52,082 nt of DNA from Actinomycetes bacterium (GTDB lineage: Bacteria > Actinomycetota > Thermoleophilia > Miltoncostaeales > Miltoncostaeaceae), in NCBI GenBank assembly GCA_024639225.1, contig JAHEIS010000002.1, positions 1 to 52,082 on the forward strand. Reading direction: 5' to 3'. The notes beneath the pieces are model-generated. The model was not told the origin of the DNA. It was given only the letters and a program-made list of their open reading frames with translations, and made no database searches. The translations under genes and the position numbers were made by a program. Shown here piece by piece: positions 36,323 through 44,419 of this stretch (position 1 is the first letter of the stretch; each line of letters opens with the position of its first letter).

Positions 36323-36414
36323 GGTCCAGCGATCTAGGCTAGCAGTGCGCCTCAAGTCGCAACAACTGCTCGGCCGCGGACACCGTCGGCGTGGTCGGAC
36401 TCGCTGATCACCCT

Positions 36415-36420
36415 ATAATC
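36415..36420 (+). promoter_or_regulatory. -10 element of the bifunctional nuclease gene
   Basis: A perfect TATAAT in a very GC-rich setting lies 33 nt upstream of the TTG start. The -35 region is weak. The ribosome-binding GGAGGAG follows at 36441-36447. Confidence 0.55.
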
Positions 36421-36453
36421 GCGCGGCGGTCCGCGACTCAGGAGGAGCGTCCG

Positions 36454-36936
36454 TTGCGCGAGATGAGCATCTATGGAGTGAGTTTTGACATGGTCGGCAA
36501 GCAGCCGATCGTGCTGCTCAAGACCGCCGACGGCAACAAGTTCCTGCCGATCTGGATCGGCCATACCGAGGCGGCGGCGATCCTGGCCAAGCTCCAAGGG
36601 TCCGACAGCCCCCGGCCCATGACCCACGATCTCATGAGTCAGCTGCTGGCCGAGCTGGAGGCCGAGATATCGCGGGTTACCGTGACCGACCTCCGTGAGA
36701 ACACGTTCTACGCGCTCATCACCCTGCGCGCGGCCGACGCGGAGATCGAGATCGACTCCCGCCCGAGCGACGCGCTCGCGCTGGCCGTGCGGGCGGAGGC
36801 GCCGATCTTCGCCTCCGAGGAACTGATCGAGGAGAACGGGATCGAATTCGAGGATGATGAGGCGGACGACGCCGAGCAGGTAGTGGAACGTTTCAAGGAA
36901 TTCTTGGAAGACGTCACCCCCGAGGACTTCGTCTAG
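36454..36936 (+). CDS. Bifunctional nuclease family protein (DUF151)
   Basis: This 160-aa protein is of the family of plant and bacterial bifunctional nucleases. The N-terminus is REMSIYGVSFDMVGKQPIVL and the central part is FLPIWIGHTEAAAILAKLQG. RPSDALALAVRAEAPIF follows, all typical. The C-terminal extension (about 122-160) is very acidic and carries a possible UVR-like helix. A TTG at 36454 has GGAGGAG 6 nt before it, better placed than the ATG at 36463 (15 nt). In plants such proteins have RNase and DNase activity. The bacterial role is little known. Confidence 0.87.
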   Translation: MREMSIYGVSFDMVGKQPIVLLKTADGNKFLPIWIGHTEAAAILAKLQGSDSPRPMTHDLMSQLLAELEAEISRVTVTDLRENTFYALITLRAADAEIEIDSRPSDALALAVRAEAPIFASEELIEENGIEFEDDEADDAEQVVERFKEFLEDVTPEDFV

Positions 36937-36973
36937 GACCGCCGGACAGGCGGAACGCGCCGCCTGGCGGTCC
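36936..36973 (+). terminator. Hairpin downstream of the bifunctional nuclease gene
   Basis: GGACCGCC (36936-36943) pairs with GGCGGTCC (36966-36973), and inside it AGGCGG (36948-36953) pairs with CCGCCT (36960-36965) around a six-base loop, leaving only a four-base bulge. It starts at the last base of the stop codon. No U-tract follows, so it is a GC-rich hairpin that may end transcription in this high-GC genome. Confidence 0.6.
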
Positions 36974-37147
36974 GCTTGCCTCCGCGCCGCTTCCCCCGGC
37001 GTCATCGGGAGCGGCCAACTCTCCAGCCGTGGCCCTCCCTGCTTCCTTGCGCACGCACATTTCGCGGCTTCCTCGGCGCAGGTCCGCCATGCCTGGGGTC
37101 CGCCTCCCGCGCATCGTGCGCCGGCGCTCTCCTCCGGCGGGCCGGGC

Positions 37148-37435
37148 CTAGCCGGCGTCGGCTGCGGTCTCGCGCTTGGTCAGCGCGAGCAGGAGGGTGT
37201 AGATCTCGTCCAGCCCCTCCTCGGACATCGGACCGGGGTTCGCGGCGACCAGATAGTCGCGCATCCAGCGCTCGCGGTCGGGGTCGACGAACTCGAGGCC
37301 GACCTCGGCCTTGTAGGCGCGCAGGCGCTCGACGAGCTTCAAGCGCGCGTTGATGGCCGCGACGATCTTCTGGTCGTTGTCCATGATCGCGTCGCGCATC
37401 TGGCGGACGAGTGCATCTTGTGCGGGGTCTCCCAT
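37148..37435 (-). CDS. Chorismate mutase, AroQ type II
   Basis: This 95-aa all-helical protein turns chorismate into prephenate, the branch to phenylalanine and tyrosine. The first helix reads RQMRDAIMDNDQKIVAAINA with the N-terminal Arg. R..LVERLRAYKAEVG supplies the conserved Lys, and DPDRERWMRDYL and the last helix follow. There is no signal peptide. The ATG at 37435 gives the normal length for a free-standing mutase. Partner DAHP synthase or aromatic genes are not nearby. The open frame extends further upstream, but that part overlaps the divergent tatA gene and is not convincing. Confidence 0.85.
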   Translation of the reverse strand: MGDPAQDALVRQMRDAIMDNDQKIVAAINARLKLVERLRAYKAEVGLEFVDPDRERWMRDYLVAANPGPMSEEGLDEIYTLLLALTKRETAADAG

Positions 37436-37526
37436 GCGGCGGGGGACGGTAACAGGGTTGTAAGCCTTCCGTGCGACGGACGTGGGGTTTGTCCCGTCTT
37501 GGCCTGTGGCGCTAGCCTCTGGGGTG

Positions 37527-37880
37527 ATGCAACTCGCGCTGCCGGAGATTCTCCTGATCCTCACGATCGCGCTGCTGGTCTTCGGGCCCAAGCGCCTTCC
37601 GGAGATGGGGCGGACGATCGGCAAGGGGCTGCGCGAGGTGCGCTCCGCCATCGACGGCATCGATCCACGGACCGCGCTCGACCCCGATCCGGTCCCCGAC
37701 GAGTCCGACGACGACCTCGACGAGATGATCGCCGACGACGAGATCGCGGCGCTCGATGATGAGGCCGACGCCGCTGCACGGCCCGCGGACCCCGACGATG
37801 ACGGGGACTGGCCCGACGAATCGGCGGGTGGCGTGGACGCGAGTGATCCCGGCGACGGGACGCGCGCGGACACGGCCTGA
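37527..37880 (+). CDS. tatA: Twin-arginine translocase subunit TatA/TatB type
   Basis: This 117-aa protein has one short N-terminal membrane helix (LALPEILLILTIALLVF). The FGPKRLPEMGRTIGKGLREV hinge and amphipathic helix are the TatA/B hallmark. The C-terminal 70 residues are very acidic (Asp/Glu-rich, no helix breakers). TatA and TatB cannot be told apart with certainty. The conserved FG and lone hinge fit TatA. It precedes tatC by 11 nt, and together they export folded proteins with an RR signal. Confidence 0.88.
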   Translation: MQLALPEILLILTIALLVFGPKRLPEMGRTIGKGLREVRSAIDGIDPRTALDPDPVPDESDDDLDEMIADDEIAALDDEADAAARPADPDDDGDWPDESAGGVDASDPGDGTRADTA

Positions 37881-37891
37881 GCGATGCCCTC

Positions 37892-38698
37892 ATGAGGCAA
37901 CTGAAGCTCCCACTCCGGCGCGCCAGGCCCGGGGACAAGATGACCGTCGTCCAGCACCTCACCGAGCTGCGCACGCGCATCCTCGTCGCTCTGGCCGCCC
38001 TTCTGATCGCCTTCGTGGCGATGTACGCCATCAACGACCGGATCATCGATCTGCTGTCGGCTCCGCTGCCGGACGACCAGGGCGACCTCGTCACGCTGTC
38101 CCCGACGGAGCCGTTCTTCACGGTGATCAAAGTCAGCTTCTACGCGGCGCTCATCGTCTCGATGCCCGTCATCCTCTACCAGATCTACGCATACGTGATC
38201 CCAGCCGTCGCCGACACCTCCCGGCGGGTGATGCTCGCGGTCGTGGCCGGCGTGTCATCCCTGTTTCTGGCCGGCGTCGCGTTCGGCTACTACGTGGTGT
38301 TGCCGGTCGCCCTGGGATTCCTCCTGAACTTCGGCGACGGCTCCTTCGACACCCAGCTCCGCGCCGGCGAGTACTACGGGTTCGTCAGCGCGCTGCTCCT
38401 GGGATCGGGGGCCCTGTTCGAGGTTCCGATCGCGATGCTCGCCATGGCACGTCTGGGCGTCGCGAGCGCCGATCTCTACCGGAAACACTGGCGTATCGCC
38501 GTCGTGATCATCGCGACGATCGCCGCCGTGCTCCCCGGCGGTGATCCGCTGAGCATGATCCTGCTGATGCTCCCCCAGCTCCTCCTCTACTGGGTCGGCA
38601 TCCAGCTGGCCGCCCGCTTCGGCGGCACTCCTCTGTGGATGCGTGAGAGCTGGGCCGCCCGCGACGACGACGGCTCGGCGCCGGCCGAGGGCTCTTAG
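37892..38698 (+). CDS. tatC: Sec-independent translocase subunit TatC
   Basis: TatC recognises twin-arginine signal peptides. The 268-aa protein has the six-helix membrane fold. MTVVQHLTELRTRI is the conserved first cytoplasmic segment, with the glutamate in HLTELR (family signature). SPTEPFFTVIKVSFYAALIV and FGYYVVLPVALGFLLNF are canonical. The C-terminus ends in a polar tail. It is convergent with the ABC ATPase gene and the two ends overlap by 4 nt. Confidence 0.94.
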   Translation: MRQLKLPLRRARPGDKMTVVQHLTELRTRILVALAALLIAFVAMYAINDRIIDLLSAPLPDDQGDLVTLSPTEPFFTVIKVSFYAALIVSMPVILYQIYAYVIPAVADTSRRVMLAVVAGVSSLFLAGVAFGYYVVLPVALGFLLNFGDGSFDTQLRAGEYYGFVSALLLGSGALFEVPIAMLAMARLGVASADLYRKHWRIAVVIIATIAAVLPGGDPLSMILLMLPQLLLYWVGIQLAARFGGTPLWMRESWAARDDDGSAPAEGS

Positions 38699-39624
38699 GC
38701 CGTCGCCGGCGCCGGCGCGTCCTCGCTGAGGCCGTGGCCGGTCTGCACGAGGAAGACGTCTTCGAGCGTCGCGGGCCGCTCGGCGAGAACCGGAAAGCCA
38801 CGGGCGTCCAGGCGGGCCCGGGCGGCCCGGCGATCGTCGGTGAAAATGATGGTCCGGCCCGCGCTGCGACGCACCGCCCTGACCGTGTTCGCCACCGCCG
38901 CCCCGGCGCCCGGAGCGTCGCACTCGACGGCCCATCGGCCGGTCGTCTGCGCGACGAGGTCCTCCGGCGAGCCCGAGAGCGTGATCGCGCCCCGGTCCAT
39001 GAGGTAGAGCCGGTCGCACAACTGAGCGGCCTCGTCCATGTAGTGAGTCGTGATGACGACGGTCACCCCGCGGGACTTCAGGTCGCGGATGCGCTCCCAG
39101 ACCAGCTGGCGGGCCTGGGGATCGAGGCCGGTCGTGGGCTCGTCGAGCAGGATCAGGTCGGGCCGGTTGATCAGGGCCCGGCCGATCTGCAGTCGGCGCA
39201 TCATGCCCCCCGAAAGCTGTTCCACCGGATCGTCCGCCCGCCCCGAGAGGCTCATGAGCTCCAGCAACTCGTCGGCGCGGGCCGCGGCCTCGGACCCGGT
39301 GATCCCGAAGTAGCGGGCGTAGACGATCAGGTTCTCGCGCACCGTGAGCTCGACGTCGAGGTTGGTCTCCTGCGCGACCACCCCGAGCCGTGCTTTGAGT
39401 GCTCGCGGCGCGGTCGAGGGATCTCGGCCCAGGACGCTCAGCTCGCCCCCGTCCCGCGGGCTGAGGCAGCTCAGCATCCGCATGGTGGTCGTCTTGCCGG
39501 CCCCGTTGGGGCCGAGAAACCCGACACACTCGCCCTCGGCGATGGTGAAGCCCACGCCGTTGACGACGCGGGCGTCTCCGTATCTCTTGAGCAGGCCGGT
39601 CGCGGTGACGGCCGGGATGGGCAC
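38695..39624 (-). CDS. ABC transporter ATPase (NodI/DrrA type), no permease adjacent
   Basis: This 309-aa ABC ATPase has Walker A GPNGAGKTTT, a Q-loop, signature LSGGMMRRLQIGRALI and Walker B LILLDEPTTGLDPQ, with H-loop TTHYMDEA. The fold is one nucleotide-binding domain plus a C-terminal ferredoxin-like extension (about 225-300), as in drug- and polysaccharide-export ATPases. A permease gene normally follows, but the next downstream gene on this strand would lie in the convergent tatC. It is 26 nt after the UDP-sugar decarboxylase gene, so it may work in the same surface-sugar pathway with a permease encoded elsewhere. Confidence 0.87.
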   Translation of the reverse strand: MPIPAVTATGLLKRYGDARVVNGVGFTIAEGECVGFLGPNGAGKTTTMRMLSCLSPRDGGELSVLGRDPSTAPRALKARLGVVAQETNLDVELTVRENLIVYARYFGITGSEAAARADELLELMSLSGRADDPVEQLSGGMMRRLQIGRALINRPDLILLDEPTTGLDPQARQLVWERIRDLKSRGVTVVITTHYMDEAAQLCDRLYLMDRGAITLSGSPEDLVAQTTGRWAVECDAPGAGAAVANTVRAVRRSAGRTIIFTDDRRAARARLDARGFPVLAERPATLEDVFLVQTGHGLSEDAPAPATA

Positions 39625-39650
39625 CTCCGGGGGGACCCGATTCGCGGCGC

Positions 39651-40586
39651 TCAGGAGGTCGGCACCAGCCCACCGTAGGACAGCGTGCGGGTCAGACCCT
39701 CCTCGAGCTCGACCTCGGGCTCCCAGTCCAGAAGCTCGCGGGCGAGCGTGATGTCCGGCTGACGCACCTGCGGGTCGTCCTGCGGCAGCGCCTCGTGGAC
39801 GATCTCGGAGGAGCTGCCGGTGAGCCGGATGACCGCCTCTGCCAGCTCCAAGATCGTGAACTCGCCCGGATTGCCGATGTTGACCGGTTCGTGCATGTCG
39901 CTGTTGACGAGGCGCAGGAAGCCCTCGATCAGGTCCGAGACATAGCAGAACGAGCGCGTCTGGCTCCCGTCACCGAACACGGTGATCGGCTTGCTCTCGA
40001 GCGCCTGGCGCATGAACGTCGGCACGGCACGGCCGTCGTGGGGGCGCATGCGCGGACCGTAGGTGTTGAAGATGCGCACGATGTGCGTGTCCACACCCTG
40101 CTGGCGGTGGTAGGCCATCGTGAGAGCCTCGGCGTAGCGCTTGGCCTCGTCGTAGACCCCGCGGGGACCGATGGGGTTCACGTGGCCCCAGTAGGTCTCC
40201 GACTGGGGGTGGACCTGCGGGTCGCCGTAGACCTCACTCGTCGATGCGAGCAGGAAGCGGGCCCGGTGCTTCTTGGCCAGGCCGAGCATGTTGTGCGTCC
40301 CGTAGGAGCCGACCTTGAGTGTGTGGAGCGGTAGCCGCAGGTAGTCGATCGGGCTCGCGGGCGACGCGAGATGGAAGACGTAGTCGACCGTCCCGTCCAG
40401 TTCGAGGTGCTCCGTCACATCGTGCTGCAGGAACTCGAAGTTCTCCGAGCGGATGTGCTCGATGTTCTCGAGAGTTCCCGTGTCGAGGTTGTCCGCGCAG
40501 ATCACGCGGTGCCCCTCGGAGAGAAGTCGTTCACACAGATGGGAGCCGAGAAAGCCGGCGCCGCCGGACACAAGAGAAGTCGTCAT
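39651..40586 (-). CDS. UDP-glucuronate decarboxylase (UDP-xylose synthase) type SDR
   Basis: This 311-aa extended short-chain dehydrogenase has GGAGFLGSH (8-16), [11 protein letters not shown] (with T116 and E118) and catalytic Y145 and K149 in [10 protein letters not shown]. The FNTYGPRM and [10 protein letters not shown]-like segment ([15 protein letters not shown]) is the UDP-sugar pocket. The E118-type residue and [14 protein letters not shown] are typical of UXS, which makes UDP-xylose from UDP-glucuronate. A dTDP-glucose dehydratase is less likely. The ATG at 40586 has no ribosome-binding site, but TACCAT lies 7 nt upstream, so it may be leaderless. Confidence 0.87.
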   Translation of the reverse strand: MTTSLVSGGAGFLGSHLCERLLSEGHRVICADNLDTGTLENIEHIRSENFEFLQHDVTEHLELDGTVDYVFHLASPASPIDYLRLPLHTLKVGSYGTHNMLGLAKKHRARFLLASTSEVYGDPQVHPQSETYWGHVNPIGPRGVYDEAKRYAEALTMAYHRQQGVDTHIVRIFNTYGPRMRPHDGRAVPTFMRQALESKPITVFGDGSQTRSFCYVSDLIEGFLRLVNSDMHEPVNIGNPGEFTILELAEAVIRLTGSSSEIVHEALPQDDPQVRQPDITLARELLDWEPEVELEEGLTRTLSYGGLVPTS

Positions 40587-40593
40587 GCGGACG

Positions 40594-40599
40594 ATGGTA
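40594..40599 (-). promoter_or_regulatory. Probable -10 element of the UDP-xylose synthase gene (leaderless)
   Basis: The minus strand reads TACCAT, 7 nt before the ATG with no ribosome-binding site between. It would split the GT2 gene upstream from this gene into separate transcripts. Confidence 0.35.
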
Positions 40600-40639
40600 G
40601 CGCTGCCCGGGCTGATTCCACGACTCCCCGCCCGAGGGG

Positions 40640-41362
40640 TCAGCGCGCCCCGGGGCGCGCCACCAGTCCCGCGACATCCCACCCGATGCGCAGGGCGTGG
40701 GCCCCGCCGGCCAGCCCATCGTGCATCGACACACCGTCGGAGGGGTACATCCGTACAGGAACCTCCGCCATACGAACTCCCCTGCGGGCCAGTCGTATCA
40801 GCAGGCTGCTCTCGGTGAGGCCGCGCGGGAAACCGGCGTCGGCGATGTCCCGGGCCACCCACCGCTTCAGGGCGCGGTAGCCGGACGTCGGGTCGGACAG
40901 GTCCGGCCCGCCCGCCCTCGCGGTCAGCCAGCGACAGCCGGCCATCCCGGCCCGGCGGAGGACCGTGGGCCGGTAGTCGCCACCGTCGAGAAAGCGCGAT
41001 CCGACGACCACGTCCGCTCGGGCGAGGTTCTCGATGAGCCGAGGGAGATCCGCCGGCTCGTGCTGCCCGTCCCCGTCGATCTGCGCGATCACCCGGGAAC
41101 CGCCCGCAAGCGCGGCCTCGTACCCATGACGCAGGGCCCCGGCATATCCCGACCACTCGTCGAGGCGGAGCACGTCGGCGCCCGCCTCGCGCCCGGCTCC
41201 CCCCGTGTCGTCGGACGACGCGTCGTCGACCACGATCGTGCGGACTTCCGGCAGTGCGTCCTGAACCCCCTCGACGACCCGGGCGATCGTCGGCTCTTCG
41301 TTGCGGGCGGGGATCACGACGGTGACCCCACCGGTCGCGATCTCAGTCTGCGGGAGGTACAT
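40640..41362 (-). CDS. Glycosyltransferase family 2 (dolichol-phosphate-mannose synthase-like)
   Basis: This 240-aa GT-A enzyme has [14 protein letters not shown] at the N-terminus, [10 protein letters not shown] (D46, D47) for sugar-nucleotide binding and the metal motif IDGDGQHEP (96-103). The C-terminal [16 protein letters not shown] and amphipathic end fit family members that transfer a sugar to a lipid phosphate. I prefer the ATG at 41362, which overlaps the GT-C gene end by 20 nt. The cluster suggests surface-polysaccharide building. Confidence 0.87.
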   Translation of the reverse strand: MYLPQTEIATGGVTVVIPARNEEPTIARVVEGVQDALPEVRTIVVDDASSDDTGGAGREAGADVLRLDEWSGYAGALRHGYEAALAGGSRVIAQIDGDGQHEPADLPRLIENLARADVVVGSRFLDGGDYRPTVLRRAGMAGCRWLTARAGGPDLSDPTSGYRALKRWVARDIADAGFPRGLTESSLLIRLARRGVRMAEVPVRMYPSDGVSMHDGLAGGAHALRIGWDVAGLVARPGAR

Positions 41363-42854
41363 CGGCGGGCCAACGGTAGATGGTGGCCCGGCCGACAACG
41401 GCCTCTGTCTCCAGCAGCGCCCAGGGAACGCGTCTGCGCACCTCGCGCCGGTAGAGCCGCCAGTTCGCGGGCCAGCCCCGTCGGACGCTCACCGGCGCCG
41501 CGACCACATAGCCGCCCCGGTACTGGGAGGGATCCGGCAACGGTTCGAGCATCCGGCGCAGGCGACGCTCGAGCGGCTCGAGCAGCGCCGGATCGACCAC
41601 CGCACGCACCGGCAGCCGCTCGTCGGCGAGCCAGGTCTCGAGCTTGCGGTGCCAGACGAAGCTCTCGGCGAGAACGGGTGCGGCATCCCGCCCACGCAGT
41701 TCGGAGACGACGCGGTTGAGCAGCAGGACATCTCGGTCGCGTGCCTCGGCCTCTGCGCGGGCCTCAGTGGCCATTACGGCGGCGACGAGGGCGAGCCCGA
41801 TGACGACCGGCGCGAGAAGCGCGGGCCGGCGCGCCAGCGGCACCGCCATGGCCAGCGCAAGCGGAATGGATGCCAGGGTGAGAAAGCGCAGGGGCTTGTC
41901 GAGATTAACGAGCACGCCCAGTTCCAGGTAGATCGCAGTCCACGCGAGCCACGCCATGGCGAGAGCCCCTCCCGCTCCGGCCAGCTGGCGTCGTCGGTTG
42001 CCGGGGGCGAGCATGATCAGCGCGGCGACGCCGACCCCCGGGAGCAGCAGGAAGAGCGGATGCCCCGGGTCGAGTGCCCCACGCAATGCCCGCGCCAGGT
42101 AGGAATCGTCCCAGGAGTAGACGGCGAGCGGATTGCGCCAGATCGTCTCGGTCGGCGCGGCCAGAAACGGCCGGCCGACCGACGCACCGGAGGCGATCGC
42201 GAGACCCGCCGCGAGCGCCGCGACCGCTCCGACTCCGGCCACGCCCGCGGCCAGCCCCCGCGGGCCGGCCCGACGCCCGGCGAAGATCACGATGGGAGCC
42301 ATCACGAAGATGCTCTCGCGCACGAACCATCCCGCTCCCAGCGTCGCCCCGGCCGCCGCTGCCCACCAGATGCGCCGCCGCGGGCTGCGACCGGCGCGCA
42401 GGGCGCTCCAGACGGCGAGGCCGACGAACGCCGGCATCAACGCGTCCGGGCGCAGGCGCGTCCCCATGATGACCTCCATCGGCGCGGCGGCCACGAGGGC
42501 GGCGCCGATGAGGCCAACCCGTGGCCCACCGATCTCCCGCCCGATCAGGCCCGCCACCAGCACGGCCGCCAGGGACCCGACGAGCGGCCACGCGACGGCG
42601 GTGTAGTCGCTCGCCCCGAGAGTGCGGAACAGGAGCGCGACCGGCCAGAGGAAGGTGATCCGATAGCCGAACCACTCGGCATCGCCCTCGGGCAGATGGC
42701 CGCTGCTGAGGTTCCGGGCGACGACGGCGTAGCGCCCGTCGTCAGAGTTGTGGGCGAACGAGACCCCGCCGAAGGCCCACAACCGCAGCGCCGCAGCGCC
42801 CACCAGGACGCCGAGCATCGCGAGCGGCCAGCTCGCCCTCCGGAGCCGCTTCAC
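41343..42854 (-). CDS. GT-C-type integral membrane glycosyltransferase (ArnT/GT39-like)
   Basis: This 503-aa protein has about ten membrane helices and a soluble C-terminal part (about 400-500). Its first loop carries the GT-C acidic pair in HNSDDGRYAVVARNLSSGHL. The later GAGWFVRESIFVMAP loop also matches the superfamily. Such enzymes use lipid-linked sugars outside the membrane. The GTG start at 42854 overlaps the flippase stop. It probably modifies or extends the polysaccharide, or an outside protein or lipid. The substrate is unknown. Confidence 0.75.
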   Translation of the reverse strand: MKRLRRASWPLAMLGVLVGAAALRLWAFGGVSFAHNSDDGRYAVVARNLSSGHLPEGDAEWFGYRITFLWPVALLFRTLGASDYTAVAWPLVGSLAAVLVAGLIGREIGGPRVGLIGAALVAAAPMEVIMGTRLRPDALMPAFVGLAVWSALRAGRSPRRRIWWAAAAGATLGAGWFVRESIFVMAPIVIFAGRRAGPRGLAAGVAGVGAVAALAAGLAIASGASVGRPFLAAPTETIWRNPLAVYSWDDSYLARALRGALDPGHPLFLLLPGVGVAALIMLAPGNRRRQLAGAGGALAMAWLAWTAIYLELGVLVNLDKPLRFLTLASIPLALAMAVPLARRPALLAPVVIGLALVAAVMATEARAEAEARDRDVLLLNRVVSELRGRDAAPVLAESFVWHRKLETWLADERLPVRAVVDPALLEPLERRLRRMLEPLPDPSQYRGGYVVAAPVSVRRGWPANWRLYRREVRRRVPWALLETEAVVGRATIYRWPADVPPAD

Positions 42855-44416
42855 CGCCGCCGGACCATCGCCCGAATGCCGGACGCGGCCTCCCGGAGCT
42901 CGACCGGCGCGAGCACCCGCGTGGCGAGGAGATAGACCAAGCCCGCCGCCAGGCTCTTGACGCCGAGTCCGACGACGAGCTCGGACCCGACCCGACCGTC
43001 CGTCGGGAAGACCGGGCCGAGGGCCAGGGCGGCCCCCACACCGAGTGCCGCCGCGACGACGAGGCGGCCCTGGGAGAGGGCCAGAGCACGCAGCGAGAGC
43101 CCGGTGAGATGGCGGCGCAGATAGAGGAGCGAGACGACGACGCCGATCGCTATTGCGACGGCGCTCGCCAGGGCGAGGCCCGCCTGCTCCAGGGGTCCGA
43201 TCAGCGCGAAGTCCAGCGCGATCGTGGCGACGACCACGACTCCCGTGGCGAGCATCACTTCGCGGGTGCGCTCGGCGGCGGCGAGAGCGCGATTGGCCAG
43301 GAACGCCATGAAGCCACCCCACACCGCAAAGCCGTAGAACAGCAGGGGCCGCCCCACCTGCTCGGCGCAGTCGGCGTCGCATTGGCTCTCGCCGAACAGC
43401 CCCACGAAGTCACGGAACACGAGCTGGGCGATCTCCTGCGGGAACAAGACGATCCAGGCCGACAAAGGCACGGCGACCAGGCCGAGAACACCCGCCACGC
43501 GCTGCACCGCGAGGGCGGCGTCGCCCCGTCGCCCCTCGGCGAGCATGCGGGCGAGGGCGGGGAACAGCGGCGTCACAAGAGGGAGCAGCAGCGCCGCGCG
43601 GGGGACCTGCCCGAGCGTGTTGGCGAAGGCCAGGGCGGTGGTGCGCCCGTCATCCAGGGTGTTGGCGAAGATCTTGTCGGTGATGTTGTTGATCTGCTGC
43701 AGGAACGATGCGGCGGCGACGGGCACCGCCAGAGCGCCGACCACCGCCAGCCGCGGGTGACGGAACGTCGGTCGGGCCCGGGCCTCGGCGCGGAGACGCA
43801 GGAACTGGGGTGCCTGGACGACCAGTTGCAGCAGACCGCCGGCAACGACGCCCCACGCGGCAACCTCGATACCGATGGTGCGTGCGCCGATGAGAAGCCC
43901 CGCGATGATGCCCAGGTTCAGCGCCACCCCGACCGCCGCGGGCGCCGCGAAACGCCCGCGAGCCTGCAGGAGGGCGGTTGCCAGGGCCGACAGGCCCTGC
44001 AGGGTCACGGCGGGCGCCATGATCCGCAGCAGATCGGCGGCCTCGGCCGCCCGTTCGGGTTTCGTGACGAACACGGCACGCCCGACCAGCTCGGGGAACA
44101 GGGCGACGGCGGCGCTGAGGATGACCAGGCCCAGCGCGGACCAGGCGGCGACGGCCCACAGGAGCCGCCAGGCGGAGTGGTCCCCGGACTCGGCCGACTC
44201 GCGCTGGAATGCCGGGATCACGGCGGTGACGAGCGTGAAGAGCAGGATCGCCGCGAGCGAGTTGACGATCACCAGCGACGAGATGAAGGCATCGGTCTCG
44301 CCGGTCGTGCCGTAGGCACCCGCGAGCACCATCTCCCGGACCAGCCCGAGCAGGCGGGAGGCCACCAGCAGGAGGGCGATGATGCCCGCGGCCCGCGCCA
44401 GGCGGCCGGTGGTCAT
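42851..44416 (-). CDS. murJ: MurJ/MviN-type lipid flippase
   Basis: This 521-aa protein of the MOP superfamily has about 14 membrane helices. The N-terminal LLVASRLLGLVREMVLAGAY is a hallmark of MurJ, with the conserved Arg in the cavity helix. It would flip lipid-linked oligosaccharides such as lipid II. Within a polysaccharide cluster it may instead serve as the repeat-unit flippase, doing the job of Wzx. The ATG at 44416 is 3 nt after the propeller gene stop. Confidence 0.85.
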   Translation of the reverse strand: MTTGRLARAAGIIALLLVASRLLGLVREMVLAGAYGTTGETDAFISSLVIVNSLAAILLFTLVTAVIPAFQRESAESGDHSAWRLLWAVAAWSALGLVILSAAVALFPELVGRAVFVTKPERAAEAADLLRIMAPAVTLQGLSALATALLQARGRFAAPAAVGVALNLGIIAGLLIGARTIGIEVAAWGVVAGGLLQLVVQAPQFLRLRAEARARPTFRHPRLAVVGALAVPVAAASFLQQINNITDKIFANTLDDGRTTALAFANTLGQVPRAALLLPLVTPLFPALARMLAEGRRGDAALAVQRVAGVLGLVAVPLSAWIVLFPQEIAQLVFRDFVGLFGESQCDADCAEQVGRPLLFYGFAVWGGFMAFLANRALAAAERTREVMLATGVVVVATIALDFALIGPLEQAGLALASAVAIAIGVVVSLLYLRRHLTGLSLRALALSQGRLVVAAALGVGAALALGPVFPTDGRVGSELVVGLGVKSLAAGLVYLLATRVLAPVELREAASGIRAMVRRR

Positions 44417-44419
44417 CTG

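Noticed and set aside
41301-42935. Long plus-strand frame opposite the GT-C gene
   Set aside because: The membrane protein on the other strand has a clear start, overlap with the flippase gene and helix pattern. The frame has an unnatural Arg/Gly/His/Asp-rich composition.
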